Positions 24,570-32,824 of a stretch of DNA of 64,000 bases are shown here, piece after piece. Position numbers and translations under genes: made by a program. The DNA lies in NCBI RefSeq assembly GCF_963664415.1, contig NZ_OY761445.1, forward strand, positions 2,568,501-2,632,500, read 5' to 3'. Numbering within the stretch: position 1 is the first letter of the stretch; each line of letters opens with the position of its first letter. Under the pieces are notes generated by a model. It had not been told where the DNA came from and made no database searches. It was given only the letters and a program-made list of their open reading frames with translations. The stretch is from an uncultured Desulfobacter sp. (GTDB lineage: Bacteria; Desulfobacterota; Desulfobacteria; Desulfobacterales; Desulfobacteraceae).

Positions 24570-25184
24570 ATGATAGATGAACAGAAAAAGCCCAAAGGAG
24601 CCGGTAAAAGCAGTTTTGACCTGATAGATTCGGACATTTTAAAGGATATGTTACCGGTGACGCCTGGATCTGTTGTTCTGGATCTGGCTTGCGGAAAAGG
24701 TGTTTATTCCATGTTCCTGTCAGAAATTGTTGGTGATGCTGGATTAATCTATGCTGTGGATCTCTGGGAAGAAGGACTGCAACTTCTCGATAAAGAGATT
24801 GAAGAAAAGAATATCAGCAACATCCTGCCCATGCTGAACAATGCTGCCAAAGCAATTGAAATTGACGATTACAGCGTAGATGTCTGCTTGATGGCTACCG
24901 TCCTCCATGATTTCGAGGAGATGAATAAGTCCGGTGCTGTTTTAGAACAGGTGAAGACCATACTTAAACCCGGTGGTCACTTGGCCGTTATTGAATTCAA
25001 GAAAATTGATGGCCCTCCCGGTCCCCCAAAAAAGATACGGTTGTCTGAAGACGAAACCGAAAAATTAGTTACCGGATATGGATTCAGGAAGGTCAGGACT
25101 GTTGACATCGGGGATTATAATTATCTGATGCTGCTTCAGAATGAAAAAATTCCAGGCACAAGATGTGGGGGAGTATGTTTTTGA
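24570..25184 (+). CDS. Class I SAM-dependent methyltransferase
   Basis: 204 residues. Motif I VVLDLACGKGVYSMFL (about 35-50), an acidic residue ending strand 2 (IYAVDLWEE), motif II DDYSVDVCLMATVLHDF and motif III LKPGGHLAVIEFKK identify a UbiE/Methyltransf_11-type enzyme. The last 15 residues (LQNEKIPGTRCGGVCF) may not be native: the DNA here is homologous to 62880-63060, and a one-base shift would give EKIP..AQDVGEYVFEKSEPYQL with a better match to that copy. AGAGGA precedes the ATG at 24570. Substrate unknown. Confidence 0.85.
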   Translation: MIDEQKKPKGAGKSSFDLIDSDILKDMLPVTPGSVVLDLACGKGVYSMFLSEIVGDAGLIYAVDLWEEGLQLLDKEIEEKNISNILPMLNNAAKAIEIDDYSVDVCLMATVLHDFEEMNKSGAVLEQVKTILKPGGHLAVIEFKKIDGPPGPPKKIRLSEDETEKLVTGYGFRKVRTVDIGDYNYLMLLQNEKIPGTRCGGVCF

Positions 25185-25290
25185 AAAAAGCGAGCCATAT
25201 CAGTTGTAGGGTTCACTGGCGTAAATTTTAAATTCCTGGTTTTTTCTTCTGGAATTGGTTCCTACGTTCAAAATTTTACCGGTCACCGAT
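25140..25290. repeat. Dispersed ~140-bp repeat, copy 1
   Basis: Covers the 3' end of the methyltransferase gene and the intergenic DNA. Shared with 62890-63060: GCGAGCC, then a variable A/T stretch, GGTTCACT.GCGT, TTGGAATTG and GTTCAAAATTTT blocks in the same order and spacing. One coding-like tail (...SEPYQL then stop) is preserved in both copies in the plus direction. Confidence 0.55.
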
Positions 25291-25350
25291 GATAGACAAA
25301 TGGTGGGGTTTACTTTTCCTTCAAAATTTTTACGATAAATGAGATTTAAG

Positions 25351-27027
25351 TTAAATTTTAAACCGGCTTACAGCGTCATTCAATTTTTCAGTAACCTTGA
25401 CAAGGTCCTCCACACCTTCCAGTATCTTACCACTGTCCTGGTTTGCTTCCTGAGCAGCCCGGTTCACGTGGGTAATATCCTGAGCAATTTCTCCGGTAAC
25501 AACAGAAGCTTGGCTGACATTTTGGTTAACGTCCTGGATACCTTGGCCTGCCTGGACAATATTATTTGATATCTCCTGAGTAGTGGCGGACTGCTCTTCA
25601 ATAGCAGCCGCAACGGTGTTTACAATTTCGTTAATTTCATTGATAACACCGACGATTTCCTGGATAGATGATACAGATTCTTCAGTGCTGGATTGAACAC
25701 CTTTAATCCGTTCATTGATCTCACCGGTTGCATCTGCTGTTTGTTGTGCAAGGGCTTTTATTTCTCCTGCAACTACAGCAAACCCTTTTCCGGCTTCTCC
25801 TGCCCGTGCCGCCTCAATGGTAGCGTTTAAAGCTAGAAGGTTGGTCTGTTCAGAAATATCTTTGATGGTGTCGGTCACCTTAGAGATCAGGGACGCTGCA
25901 GATCCAAGCTCATCGATTTTGACAGATACCTGGTTGGCTTTTTCAACTGCATGACCGGTGGTCTGGCTCCCCCTGGAAATATTAGTTGAGATTTCGGATA
26001 TGGTGGCAGTCATCTCTTCAACTGCAGCAACAACAGTCTGGATGCTGTCAGCTGCTTGCTCCGTGGCAGATGCAACAGAATTCATATTGCTGCTCATCTC
26101 TTTTGCTGCTGCAGAAACCGTATTTGATTTTTCAACCGTATCTCGTGAACTTGCGGTGATATTATCTGAAAGGCCCTTAATTTTTGAAGAGGATTTTTTC
26201 ACGGTTGTTGTACTATCTTTCATGTCAATTATAAGTTTTTTTAAGCTTGAGGTCATCTTGTTAAGAGAATTGGCAAGAACTCCGACTTCATCTTTCTGTT
26301 TGAGAACAAGGGTCTGATCAAAATTACCTTTTGCCACATAACCCGCAAAGTCCACTGCCTTGAGAAGGGAGCCAGTTATTGACTGGCTGATACCATAAGC
26401 GGTGAGAACGGAAAAAATTAAAACGGCAATAATCCCGATAGTGATCGTTTTTGTATTTGAAATGCTGTGAGCCTCAATCGACGCAAAAGAGTTCATCAAC
26501 TCCTCTTTGTGCTCATTAACAATTTGATCTATGATCCCGGCCAGTTTTTCAGCAAACGGATCAAACTCTTCCATCATGGGGTTGCCTTTTTCCGGTCCGC
26601 CTTCGATATAGGCTTGAGCCATTTTTTGGCCCATGATGTAGTAATCTTCCAGGCTTTTTTTCATATCTTTAAGCAATGTGACCATTTCAACTTCGCCATA
26701 CTTGTCGTGCTCAATAATGGAGTGCTCAGTTCTTTTAACTGCATCCTTGTAATAGGTTTCAGCTTCTGCATATCCATCATCATAGCCTTCTGCAGCTCTT
26801 GTGGCAGATATGTCGGTGAGCCATTGCTGAATCTGTTCAATATCCCGTTTGATTTCAATAAAATTCAGAGTATGCGGCAGCGCTTCAGATTTGGCAGCTT
26901 CCAGTTCTACAATAGTTTTATTATTGAAACTATTGATCACAATGCCAATAATAACAAAGAAGATACAGACAACTCCAAATCCAAAAAAGAGTTTCAGTCT
27001 GATAGACAAATCGTTTAATTTTCCCAT
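25351..27027 (-). CDS. Methyl-accepting chemotaxis protein
   Basis: 558 residues. TM helix 1 at about 13-32 (LFFGFGVVCIFFVIIGIVI), a periplasmic four-helix-type sensor of about 160 residues, TM helix 2 at about 195-213 (ITIGIIAVLIFSVLTAYGIS), HAMP (KAVDFAGYVAKGNFDQTL), then the long cytoplasmic coiled coil with the conserved hairpin EQTNLLALNATIEAARAGE. The CheR pentapeptide is not obvious at the C-terminus (ends DAVSRFKI). It transmits ligand binding to CheA/CheW. Monocistronic, divergent from what lies at 27.7 kb. Confidence 0.95.
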   Translation of the reverse strand: MGKLNDLSIRLKLFFGFGVVCIFFVIIGIVINSFNNKTIVELEAAKSEALPHTLNFIEIKRDIEQIQQWLTDISATRAAEGYDDGYAEAETYYKDAVKRTEHSIIEHDKYGEVEMVTLLKDMKKSLEDYYIMGQKMAQAYIEGGPEKGNPMMEEFDPFAEKLAGIIDQIVNEHKEELMNSFASIEAHSISNTKTITIGIIAVLIFSVLTAYGISQSITGSLLKAVDFAGYVAKGNFDQTLVLKQKDEVGVLANSLNKMTSSLKKLIIDMKDSTTTVKKSSSKIKGLSDNITASSRDTVEKSNTVSAAAKEMSSNMNSVASATEQAADSIQTVVAAVEEMTATISEISTNISRGSQTTGHAVEKANQVSVKIDELGSAASLISKVTDTIKDISEQTNLLALNATIEAARAGEAGKGFAVVAGEIKALAQQTADATGEINERIKGVQSSTEESVSSIQEIVGVINEINEIVNTVAAAIEEQSATTQEISNNIVQAGQGIQDVNQNVSQASVVTGEIAQDITHVNRAAQEANQDSGKILEGVEDLVKVTEKLNDAVSRFKI

Positions 27028-27724
27028 TGCAATTCCTCCAGTAACCTTGCAAATATGAATACAATTTGCGTATTGGGATTCATTTTAATTCGTATACACA
27101 AATTGTGGCGATTATAGTTTTGGAATTTTACAGCATTTATAATAATCGATTCGAAGTTTGTTTCAAAGTTAAAATTTCGTGGTCAGGTTTTTCGTTAAGA
27201 TAATTGAACCCAAGCAATCATGATATTTATGTTGCGAGATTTTTAATACAGCGACCACTTCCCCAAAAAAAAGACTACCTCCAAGACAAGGACCATTTCT
27301 CCGGTGAAAATCACTCCCAACTTTCCTGTACTTCTTCTAATCAGAAAAAATATCAGGGTCTTGAAGATTGGACCGATTCTGATTTCCCTGCGAATAGCGA
27401 AAATAATGTATAAAACGGAATCGTTTACTAAGGCATTTTTGATTTTAATACCTTATCAAAAGCAAGTTTATTGGAGAATATCCTGGCCGCAGCTTGGATG
27501 GCAAGGGAGAATTTAATTGTCTGGATTTTGATTTTTTATTGGGGTCCTGCCACATAAAATTTGGTGGGTCAAACCCTGAGAATTAGGAAGAGGCCTGCTT
27601 GTCTCACAAGCTCTTGTCAGGCAGATAGGGACAGTAGACTCTCCTGTAATTCATTACGTTTTTCAAAAAACAAACCGGTAAGCTAAAACTTTACAGCGGT
27701 TATATATATTGATATGGATCTGTT
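27028..27724. other. ~700-bp intergenic region
   Basis: Apart from the MCP promoter region (about 27030-27130) I see nothing gene-like. Short frames at 27204-27516 lack domains and good starts. The segment borders the deletion-scarred yjbQ/cutA locus. Confidence 0.5.
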
Positions 27725-27960
27725 ATGAAAGATTTGCAACTTCATACCTACAACATTCCAATAGATCTGGCGATCGGTCCGGATATAAAGGACATCACGC
27801 CTGAACTCCGGACATGGGTAAAAGACACCGGCATAAAAACCGGAAATCTGGAGGTTTTCATTAAAGGCTCCACTGGTTCCATTAGCACCATTGAGTATGA
27901 GCCAGGCGTTGTGAAGGACCTTAAGCGGGCTATCAACGCCCTGGCGCCGCCAGGCCTCGA
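27725..27960 (+). pseudogene. YjbQ/UPF0047 protein, N-terminal fragment
   Basis: From ATG 27725 the product resembles the first half of the YjbQ (UPF0047, secondary thiamine-phosphate synthase-like) family: DITPELRTWVKDTGIKTG, FIKGSTGSISTIEYEPGVVKDLKR. The family's conserved C-terminal half, including the WQ-containing strand and basic end, is missing. The frame instead runs on to a stop at 28009 through sequence that belongs, in another frame, to a cutA-like gene. A deletion probably fused the two. Confidence 0.7.
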
Positions 27961-28128
27961 ATTGCAAAAACCCATGCGGATTGTTTGCCTGAACTGGCGG
28001 CAGCAGTGAAGGAGATGCATAGTTATAATTGTCCCTGTGTTGTTGATTTGGCTGTGTCTGGTGGTAATAACGCATTTTTGGACTGGGTGAGAGGACAGGT
28101 AGGTCCTTCGCCGGTAACGGATGATTAA
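27961..28128 (+). pseudogene. CutA-like protein, C-terminal fragment
   Basis: In the frame +2 relative to the yjbQ piece the sequence reads IAKTHADCLPELAAAVKEMH, then SYNCPCVVDLAVSGGNNAFLDWVRG and stops at 28126-28128. This matches the end of CutA (divalent-cation tolerance) proteins: the KT..D...L...V..LHPYE.P.I...PV..GN..YLDW pattern. The first part is absent and there is no start. Together with the upstream piece it is a deletion scar. Confidence 0.65.
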
Positions 28129-28173
28129 TGGTATGCAAAAAAAAATGATAGACGCGGCAGATAGTTTTTATGC

Positions 28174-28569
28174 TTACGTTGGAATGTTTGTCTTGATCCG
28201 ATCCACAGCAACACGCACAGCAGTGATTACAGGCTCATATTCTTCAAGCACATCAATAGTATCTATGACTGTCAGTGTCGTATCTGCGCACGATACAATT
28301 GAAAGCAATGCCGCTTTTCCATCAGCTGATTCCAGATCAACACTTTCAAGAATCTGTACAGTCTCAAGATATTTTTGTTCAGCCTCAAACAAGCCTGCTT
28401 TCGCATCGTCGGTGATCATCCCTGAAACGCCCTCGTCCGAGACAATCACCTTGATGTTTTTATAAATTCCATTGGTCCGCTTTATGATATCGGACTTGCT
28501 GTCATTACATTCAATGACAACTGACATCAACGCAATGGCTGCAACAAATACTGAAATAGTTTGAACCAT
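28174..28569 (-). CDS. Small exported hypothetical protein
   Basis: 131 residues with a hydrophobic N-terminal signal (MVQTISVFVAAIALMSVVI) and then a mostly helical acidic domain (DDAKAGLFEAEQKYLETVQ, SCADTTLTVIDTIDVLEEYEP). The Cys at residue 21 could be a lipid-attachment site, but the lipobox is poor (VVIEC). AAGGAAAC ribosome-binding site. No family recognised. It lies next to the J-domain gene on the same strand, 37 nt apart, and may be co-transcribed with it. Confidence 0.6.
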   Translation of the reverse strand: MVQTISVFVAAIALMSVVIECNDSKSDIIKRTNGIYKNIKVIVSDEGVSGMITDDAKAGLFEAEQKYLETVQILESVDLESADGKAALLSIVSCADTTLTVIDTIDVLEEYEPVITAVRVAVDRIKTNIPT

Positions 28570-28606
28570 TATGTTTCCTTTTTAACTTAACTTGTTCGGT
28601 TGGGCA

Positions 28607-29359
28607 CTATTTAAATGCAGCATTCCGGTTATGATGTTTCTGCTTTCTAACCAAACGTTCCAGTACGACAGGTCCAAAGCCATACTTCAATAAATAATGG
28701 CCGATTGGGCGTTGAAGTTTTTTTTGTTTGTATAAAAGGGCCAAAAGGTTACACTGTGTAAAATATTCATTTCGAACAGCATAATCACCAAATTTTTCAC
28801 TGAATTTACGATTGGTAAGAATATACAATAGTTGATCTGAATCAATCAAGCCCCAATTAAGGGCAATCTGCCCGATCTGCGGGCGGTCTCTGCGTTGCCG
28901 GACAATAATTTCAATAAGTGTATTCCAGGATATATATCCGGAATAATAAAGGTATTGACCAATCAAAAGCTTCCTTTTGGGTACGGCTCCCTTATGTGAA
29001 TAAAAATGATCATTCCCAGATTTTGGGTTAGTCGTTTTGGGCGAGTTCCAATTTTCGGGTGAACGTTTGGATGCCCGGGGATTTGATTGCTGCATCAAAA
29101 CGCATCCATCCCCTTTTATGGCTGCAATCAAACATTCATAGGCTTGTGTCAGGGTGTTAAACCGGTCATTTAAGGATTCTTCATCCTGGCCCAATGCAGC
29201 GGCGCGATCCGGATGGGCTTTAAAGACCTGGCAGCGGTATGCATCCTTAATTCCAGACGGTTGAAGATATTTTAAAAATTCTATGGAAACATTAACTTCA
29301 GGACCAAATAACACACCACAGGCATCAAATAACTGCGAAGCGGTAGAATATTGATTCAT
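28607..29359 (-). CDS. J-domain protein with repeat-like C-terminus
   Basis: 250 residues from ATG 29359, which has a GGAAGG site (a TTG start at 29389 is possible). The N-terminal 75 residues look like a DnaJ domain: an IKDAYRCQVFKAHPDRAA helix with the HPD tripeptide, then LNDRFNTLTQAYECL. J domains stimulate a DnaK-type ATPase. After a low-complexity basic linker, the C-terminus has two imperfect units (GQYLYYSGYISWNTLIEII and RPQIGQIALNWGLIDSDQL), resembling the winged GspE/PilB N-terminal MshEN-like repeats. Function unknown; perhaps a co-chaperone for secretion or motility. Confidence 0.7.
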   Translation of the reverse strand: MNQYSTASQLFDACGVLFGPEVNVSIEFLKYLQPSGIKDAYRCQVFKAHPDRAAALGQDEESLNDRFNTLTQAYECLIAAIKGDGCVLMQQSNPRASKRSPENWNSPKTTNPKSGNDHFYSHKGAVPKRKLLIGQYLYYSGYISWNTLIEIIVRQRRDRPQIGQIALNWGLIDSDQLLYILTNRKFSEKFGDYAVRNEYFTQCNLLALLYKQKKLQRPIGHYLLKYGFGPVVLERLVRKQKHHNRNAAFK

Positions 29360-29520
29360 CGAGCCTTCCAGTTCAAATTTTGTATTCAAAAAGCAACGAG
29401 GACACAGATATTATCCAAACATTAACAAAATATGAATAATATATAGCCCAATTGTCAAGAACGATTTTCTGATTTTGCAGGGCAAACTTTGGGGAAAGCG
29501 TCCTTTAATCGCTTAATCTA

Positions 29521-30060
29521 TTATTTCTTTTTCAGTTCCATTTTCTTTCTCTGTGTTTCAGAGATCAGCCGGTAGGCAATATAATATTTGTAGATATTAC
29601 TGACATACTGTACGGTTTCTCTACTGATTCGCTTGGCAGCGATCAGCTCCACATTATTAAACCAGCGATTGGGATCCAGCCCATTTCCCTTGGCTTCTTC
29701 GCGCCTTCTCGCAAGGCAATGGCATCGTGGAGTACGATGTCCGGGAAGACCTGTGCCCAGAATGCCGCTTTATGCGTATCGACTACAATCATGGGAAGAA
29801 TCTGGGCATTGACCATTTCCAGCAGATCTTCATCTTCCAGGTATTCATCTGCTTCTTTGATAATAATTGCCTTCTTCCCTTTCTTTGCCAGGGCATTGTT
29901 TGCCTTCAGCAGGCTTTTAAAGTAGCTGCTGGATTTGCGGACATACACCTCTTTTCCGGAAAGTTCCTCCAGGGACGTCATCTCCTTATAGTCTTTTGAC
30001 GAAACAATTATCTCCTTGGCCGATAAGATAATCAATAAATTTCGGAAAAACCATGGTTAA
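29521..30060 (-). pseudogene. MltF-like lytic transglycosylase with internal deletion
   Basis: The minus strand first reads a periplasmic binding-domain part (KEIIVSSKDYKEMTSLEELSGKEVYVRKSSS... to VFPDIVLHDAIALREG), entering from about 30060 without a start. Then, in another frame, it reads EAKGNGLDPNRWFNNVELIA and RETVQYVSNIYKYYIAYRL, which is the C-terminal end of MltF-type transglycosylases. The whole middle with the catalytic Glu region is missing. So both the 5' end and the centre are deleted: a clear non-functional remnant. Confidence 0.75.
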
Positions 30061-30081
30061 GGGTAATTGGGGGCCTAAACA

Positions 30082-31791
30082 TTAGTCCAGAAGCCAGGAT
30101 TCGTGATTGTAATAGGATAACAGCACAGGGAAAAGAAGGGAGTTTATTTCAGTGTGACGGCTTTGGTTCATGCCTTTGCCGAATACAAGCTCGCGTCTGA
30201 ACCCCTCGGGGCTTAGAAACCGCGTAGGCACGGTAAATTCAAGTTGTGAAATCCGTTGTTGTGCAAGGCCATTGTTCCAATTTTGACGACTGCATAAAAA
30301 CCAGCCCCAATCCCCGAACGAGGGTACATTTTCATGGTATGGCAGAATGCAAAATCCGGCCGCGGTCAATGTCCTGCCAATACAAAGATAGCTTTCCTTT
30401 GCAAGGTAAGGGGAGGTGGACTGAACGGATGCAACGCCGTTTTTAGCCAGTCTGTGCCGGACCTTAAGATAAAACTCTTTTGAGTAAAGCTTGGTCAGCT
30501 CCGGTGTGGACGGATCCGGCATATCCACGATAATAACATCCCAAACCCCTTTCACTTGTTCCAAGAACTTATCCGCATCCAGATTCATGACCCGGACCTC
30601 GGCCACATGCCGGGTCTGGTCCGGTTTTCTTTTTTGGTCAGACGAGGCCTGATAAATCTGACGAAAATTCCCTGGGAAAATCCCGGGGCCTGTCAGGGCG
30701 GTTACCCGGGCATTGTCAAAGGCATGGTTATTAAGCCGGGACAGCAGCGGATGTGTGGCAGCAAGCTTGGTCATGGCCGGATCCAGGTCCACCAGGGTAA
30801 TCCGGTCAACGTCCGGGTACTTCAACACTTCCCTTAACGCACAGCCGTCTCCTCCGCCCAAAATCAATACCCGGGTGCGGGCCGGGGCCAGGGCCATGGC
30901 CGGATGAACCAGGGATTCATGGTACCGGGCTTCATCCGTACTGCACAACTGCAGATTTCCGTTTAAAAAAAGCCGTATTTCGTCCAGAGGTTTGAAATGC
31001 GTAATAACGATGTGCTGGTACTGGCTGGTTTTAGAATAAACGATGGGGTCATCATACAAGGCCTGTTCGTTGGTGATCTGCCACTTGCGGTTATTCATAT
31101 ACCCGAAAAACACTGCGACACAGGTGGCGGCCATGATCACAAGCAAGGGGATATTGCGCCGGATGATTTGCTTGCGGGTAAAATAGATAAAGGTTATCAG
31201 GGCAAGAAAAAAGTTCATGCCCGCAGTCAGGAAAGCGGCTTCCGTAATAGGAAAAAACCGCAGCAGGATGAACACATACACCAAAGCCCCGGCCAAAGAC
31301 CCGATATAGTCGGCAGACAGGATATTGCCCAGATTGGTGGACAGCTCATTTGAAAAATCGTTGTTGATCCGTATAATCACCGGGATTTCAAGACCAATGA
31401 GGATGCCGATCACAGACACAAAAAAATAGAGCACCAGGCTGTAGTGGCTGGTATATCCGTAGGACAGATAGGTCAGGGTGGGTGAATACCCCCCGGCAAG
31501 TGCAAGGGCAATTTCAATGCCGATAAAGGCATGGATCAGGCGTTTTTTGGAGATTTGGGCCTGGATCAGGCTGCCGAATCCCATCCAGAACATCATCAAC
31601 CCGATGACCATGGCCCACTGTTCAAAGGCATTGCCCAGGATCATGGAGGCCAGGCTTGCCTGGATATATTCAAGGATGATTCCGCAGGCCCCGGATGCAA
31701 ACATGCAAAGGCATAGCAGGGCCGAGGCAGGATTGAGCCGGGAGCGCCCGGATAGCCGGGTGCGCCCCGATGGATCAGATGGCATGGGCAA
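30082..31791 (-). CDS. Membrane-fused spermidine synthase-like protein
   Basis: 569 residues. The N-terminal 220 residues contain about six to seven TM helices (FASGACGIILEYIQASLASMI, FVSVIGILIGLEIPVIIRI, ALVYVFILLRFFPI, and others). The C-terminal half is a spermidine-synthase fold: VLILGGGDGCALREVLKYPDVDRITLVDLD (SAM/decarboxy-SAM binding) and VIIVDMPDPSTPELTKLYS, which replaces the usual DSTDP active-site loop. Such proteins are usually fused to transporter-like parts and act on polyamines at the membrane. The start overlaps the DUF350 gene by 17 nt, so they are coupled. Confidence 0.88.
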   Translation of the reverse strand: MPMPSDPSGRTRLSGRSRLNPASALLCLCMFASGACGIILEYIQASLASMILGNAFEQWAMVIGLMMFWMGFGSLIQAQISKKRLIHAFIGIEIALALAGGYSPTLTYLSYGYTSHYSLVLYFFVSVIGILIGLEIPVIIRINNDFSNELSTNLGNILSADYIGSLAGALVYVFILLRFFPITEAAFLTAGMNFFLALITFIYFTRKQIIRRNIPLLVIMAATCVAVFFGYMNNRKWQITNEQALYDDPIVYSKTSQYQHIVITHFKPLDEIRLFLNGNLQLCSTDEARYHESLVHPAMALAPARTRVLILGGGDGCALREVLKYPDVDRITLVDLDPAMTKLAATHPLLSRLNNHAFDNARVTALTGPGIFPGNFRQIYQASSDQKRKPDQTRHVAEVRVMNLDADKFLEQVKGVWDVIIVDMPDPSTPELTKLYSKEFYLKVRHRLAKNGVASVQSTSPYLAKESYLCIGRTLTAAGFCILPYHENVPSFGDWGWFLCSRQNWNNGLAQQRISQLEFTVPTRFLSPEGFRRELVFGKGMNQSRHTEINSLLFPVLLSYYNHESWLLD

Positions 31792-32665
31792 TGATCAGCG
31801 CCACGGCAATGATGGTCGCCTCAACCAGCACCAGTGCCGCAACATTTTTATCCTCTTTGACCTCAGTTGCAATATTTGTGGTGGGCAAAAGAAACCGGTC
31901 CACAAGGACAGTGAATCCAATAAGCAGAATCATGCCGCACACCGTATAAATCAAAAACCCGATAATATCATTTATCCACCCGGTAAACGGACCGGAAAGA
32001 CTTGCCTTTAAAATGATGCCCAGGGCAATCAGGATACCGGCCAGGCCAATGCCCGCGGCCGGATTATTCTGCTTGATTTCATCCCGGACGTTAAATGGAG
32101 TGATCAGTTCATAGAGCAGGCCACACCCTAAAAGCACAACCTGTCCCAGAACAAAAAAGAGCAGTGCAGATCCCAGGGACTGGACAAAGCTGCCCCCGCT
32201 GCCGGACATGCTGCCGTTGAGAATAAAGCCTGTGGCAATGTACATGCCGGCCTCCACCATGCCAAGGGCTGCATTGCCTGTGACCGTACGCCCGTCTTCG
32301 AGGGTAAATACTTTTATGCACTCTTTGTCGTTGTTCATGTTGCCCATCATGATGGAATCATTGATGAACCGAGCAAGGAAAAGACACACAGTAACCAAAA
32401 CACCGTCGACCAGAAGATAGGTTATATCGGTCTTGAACCCTGCCGAGTCCCCTGACAGCGCCCCGATCATGCCGATGGCAATGCCAAGATAAAGCCCTGC
32501 CCGTCTTAACCCCACGGCCACATTGCCGTCATCAATGTGGCGGTCGTCATTAAAGTCCTTGGTCCGCCAGTCATCCAGTTTTTTGGCCAGAAAAATAAAA
32601 AAAATGCTTACCAGGGCATAGCATAAACCATGACCTATGCTTATTAGGGTTGCCATATAGTTCAT
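31775..32665 (-). CDS. DUF350 (YjfL/UPF0719-like) membrane protein
   Basis: 296 residues with about eight TM helices in two DUF350-like halves: first HGLCYALVSIFFIFLAKKL, VGLRRAGLYLGIAIGMIGAL; second NAALGMVEAGMYIATGFILNG and NPAAGIGLAGILIALGIIL. The GLG..A and G-rich helix pairs are typical. E. coli YjfL has one such unit; here it is duplicated. AAGGAG site before ATG 32665. It probably forms an envelope-stress/polyamine module with the overlapping spermidine-synthase-like enzyme. Confidence 0.88.
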   Translation of the reverse strand: MNYMATLISIGHGLCYALVSIFFIFLAKKLDDWRTKDFNDDRHIDDGNVAVGLRRAGLYLGIAIGMIGALSGDSAGFKTDITYLLVDGVLVTVCLFLARFINDSIMMGNMNNDKECIKVFTLEDGRTVTGNAALGMVEAGMYIATGFILNGSMSGSGGSFVQSLGSALLFFVLGQVVLLGCGLLYELITPFNVRDEIKQNNPAAGIGLAGILIALGIILKASLSGPFTGWINDIIGFLIYTVCGMILLIGFTVLVDRFLLPTTNIATEVKEDKNVAALVLVEATIIAVALIIAHAI

Positions 32666-32824
32666 AAGTTGTTCTCCTTATTTAGTGCCCGACCGAAAAC
32701 CGTAAATTTTGCCGATTACGGCGTTGGTCTGAAATTTTAATCCTCGAAATACGCTTTGTATGTCTCCGGTTAACATTTCAGCCCGCCTTGTACTCAACAA
32801 AATTTCCAGGTTTTCGTTCAAACG

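Noticed and set aside
24199..24573. Open frame of 124 codons before the methyltransferase
   Set aside because: No domain, odd composition and no ribosome-binding site; it overlaps regulatory-looking sequence.
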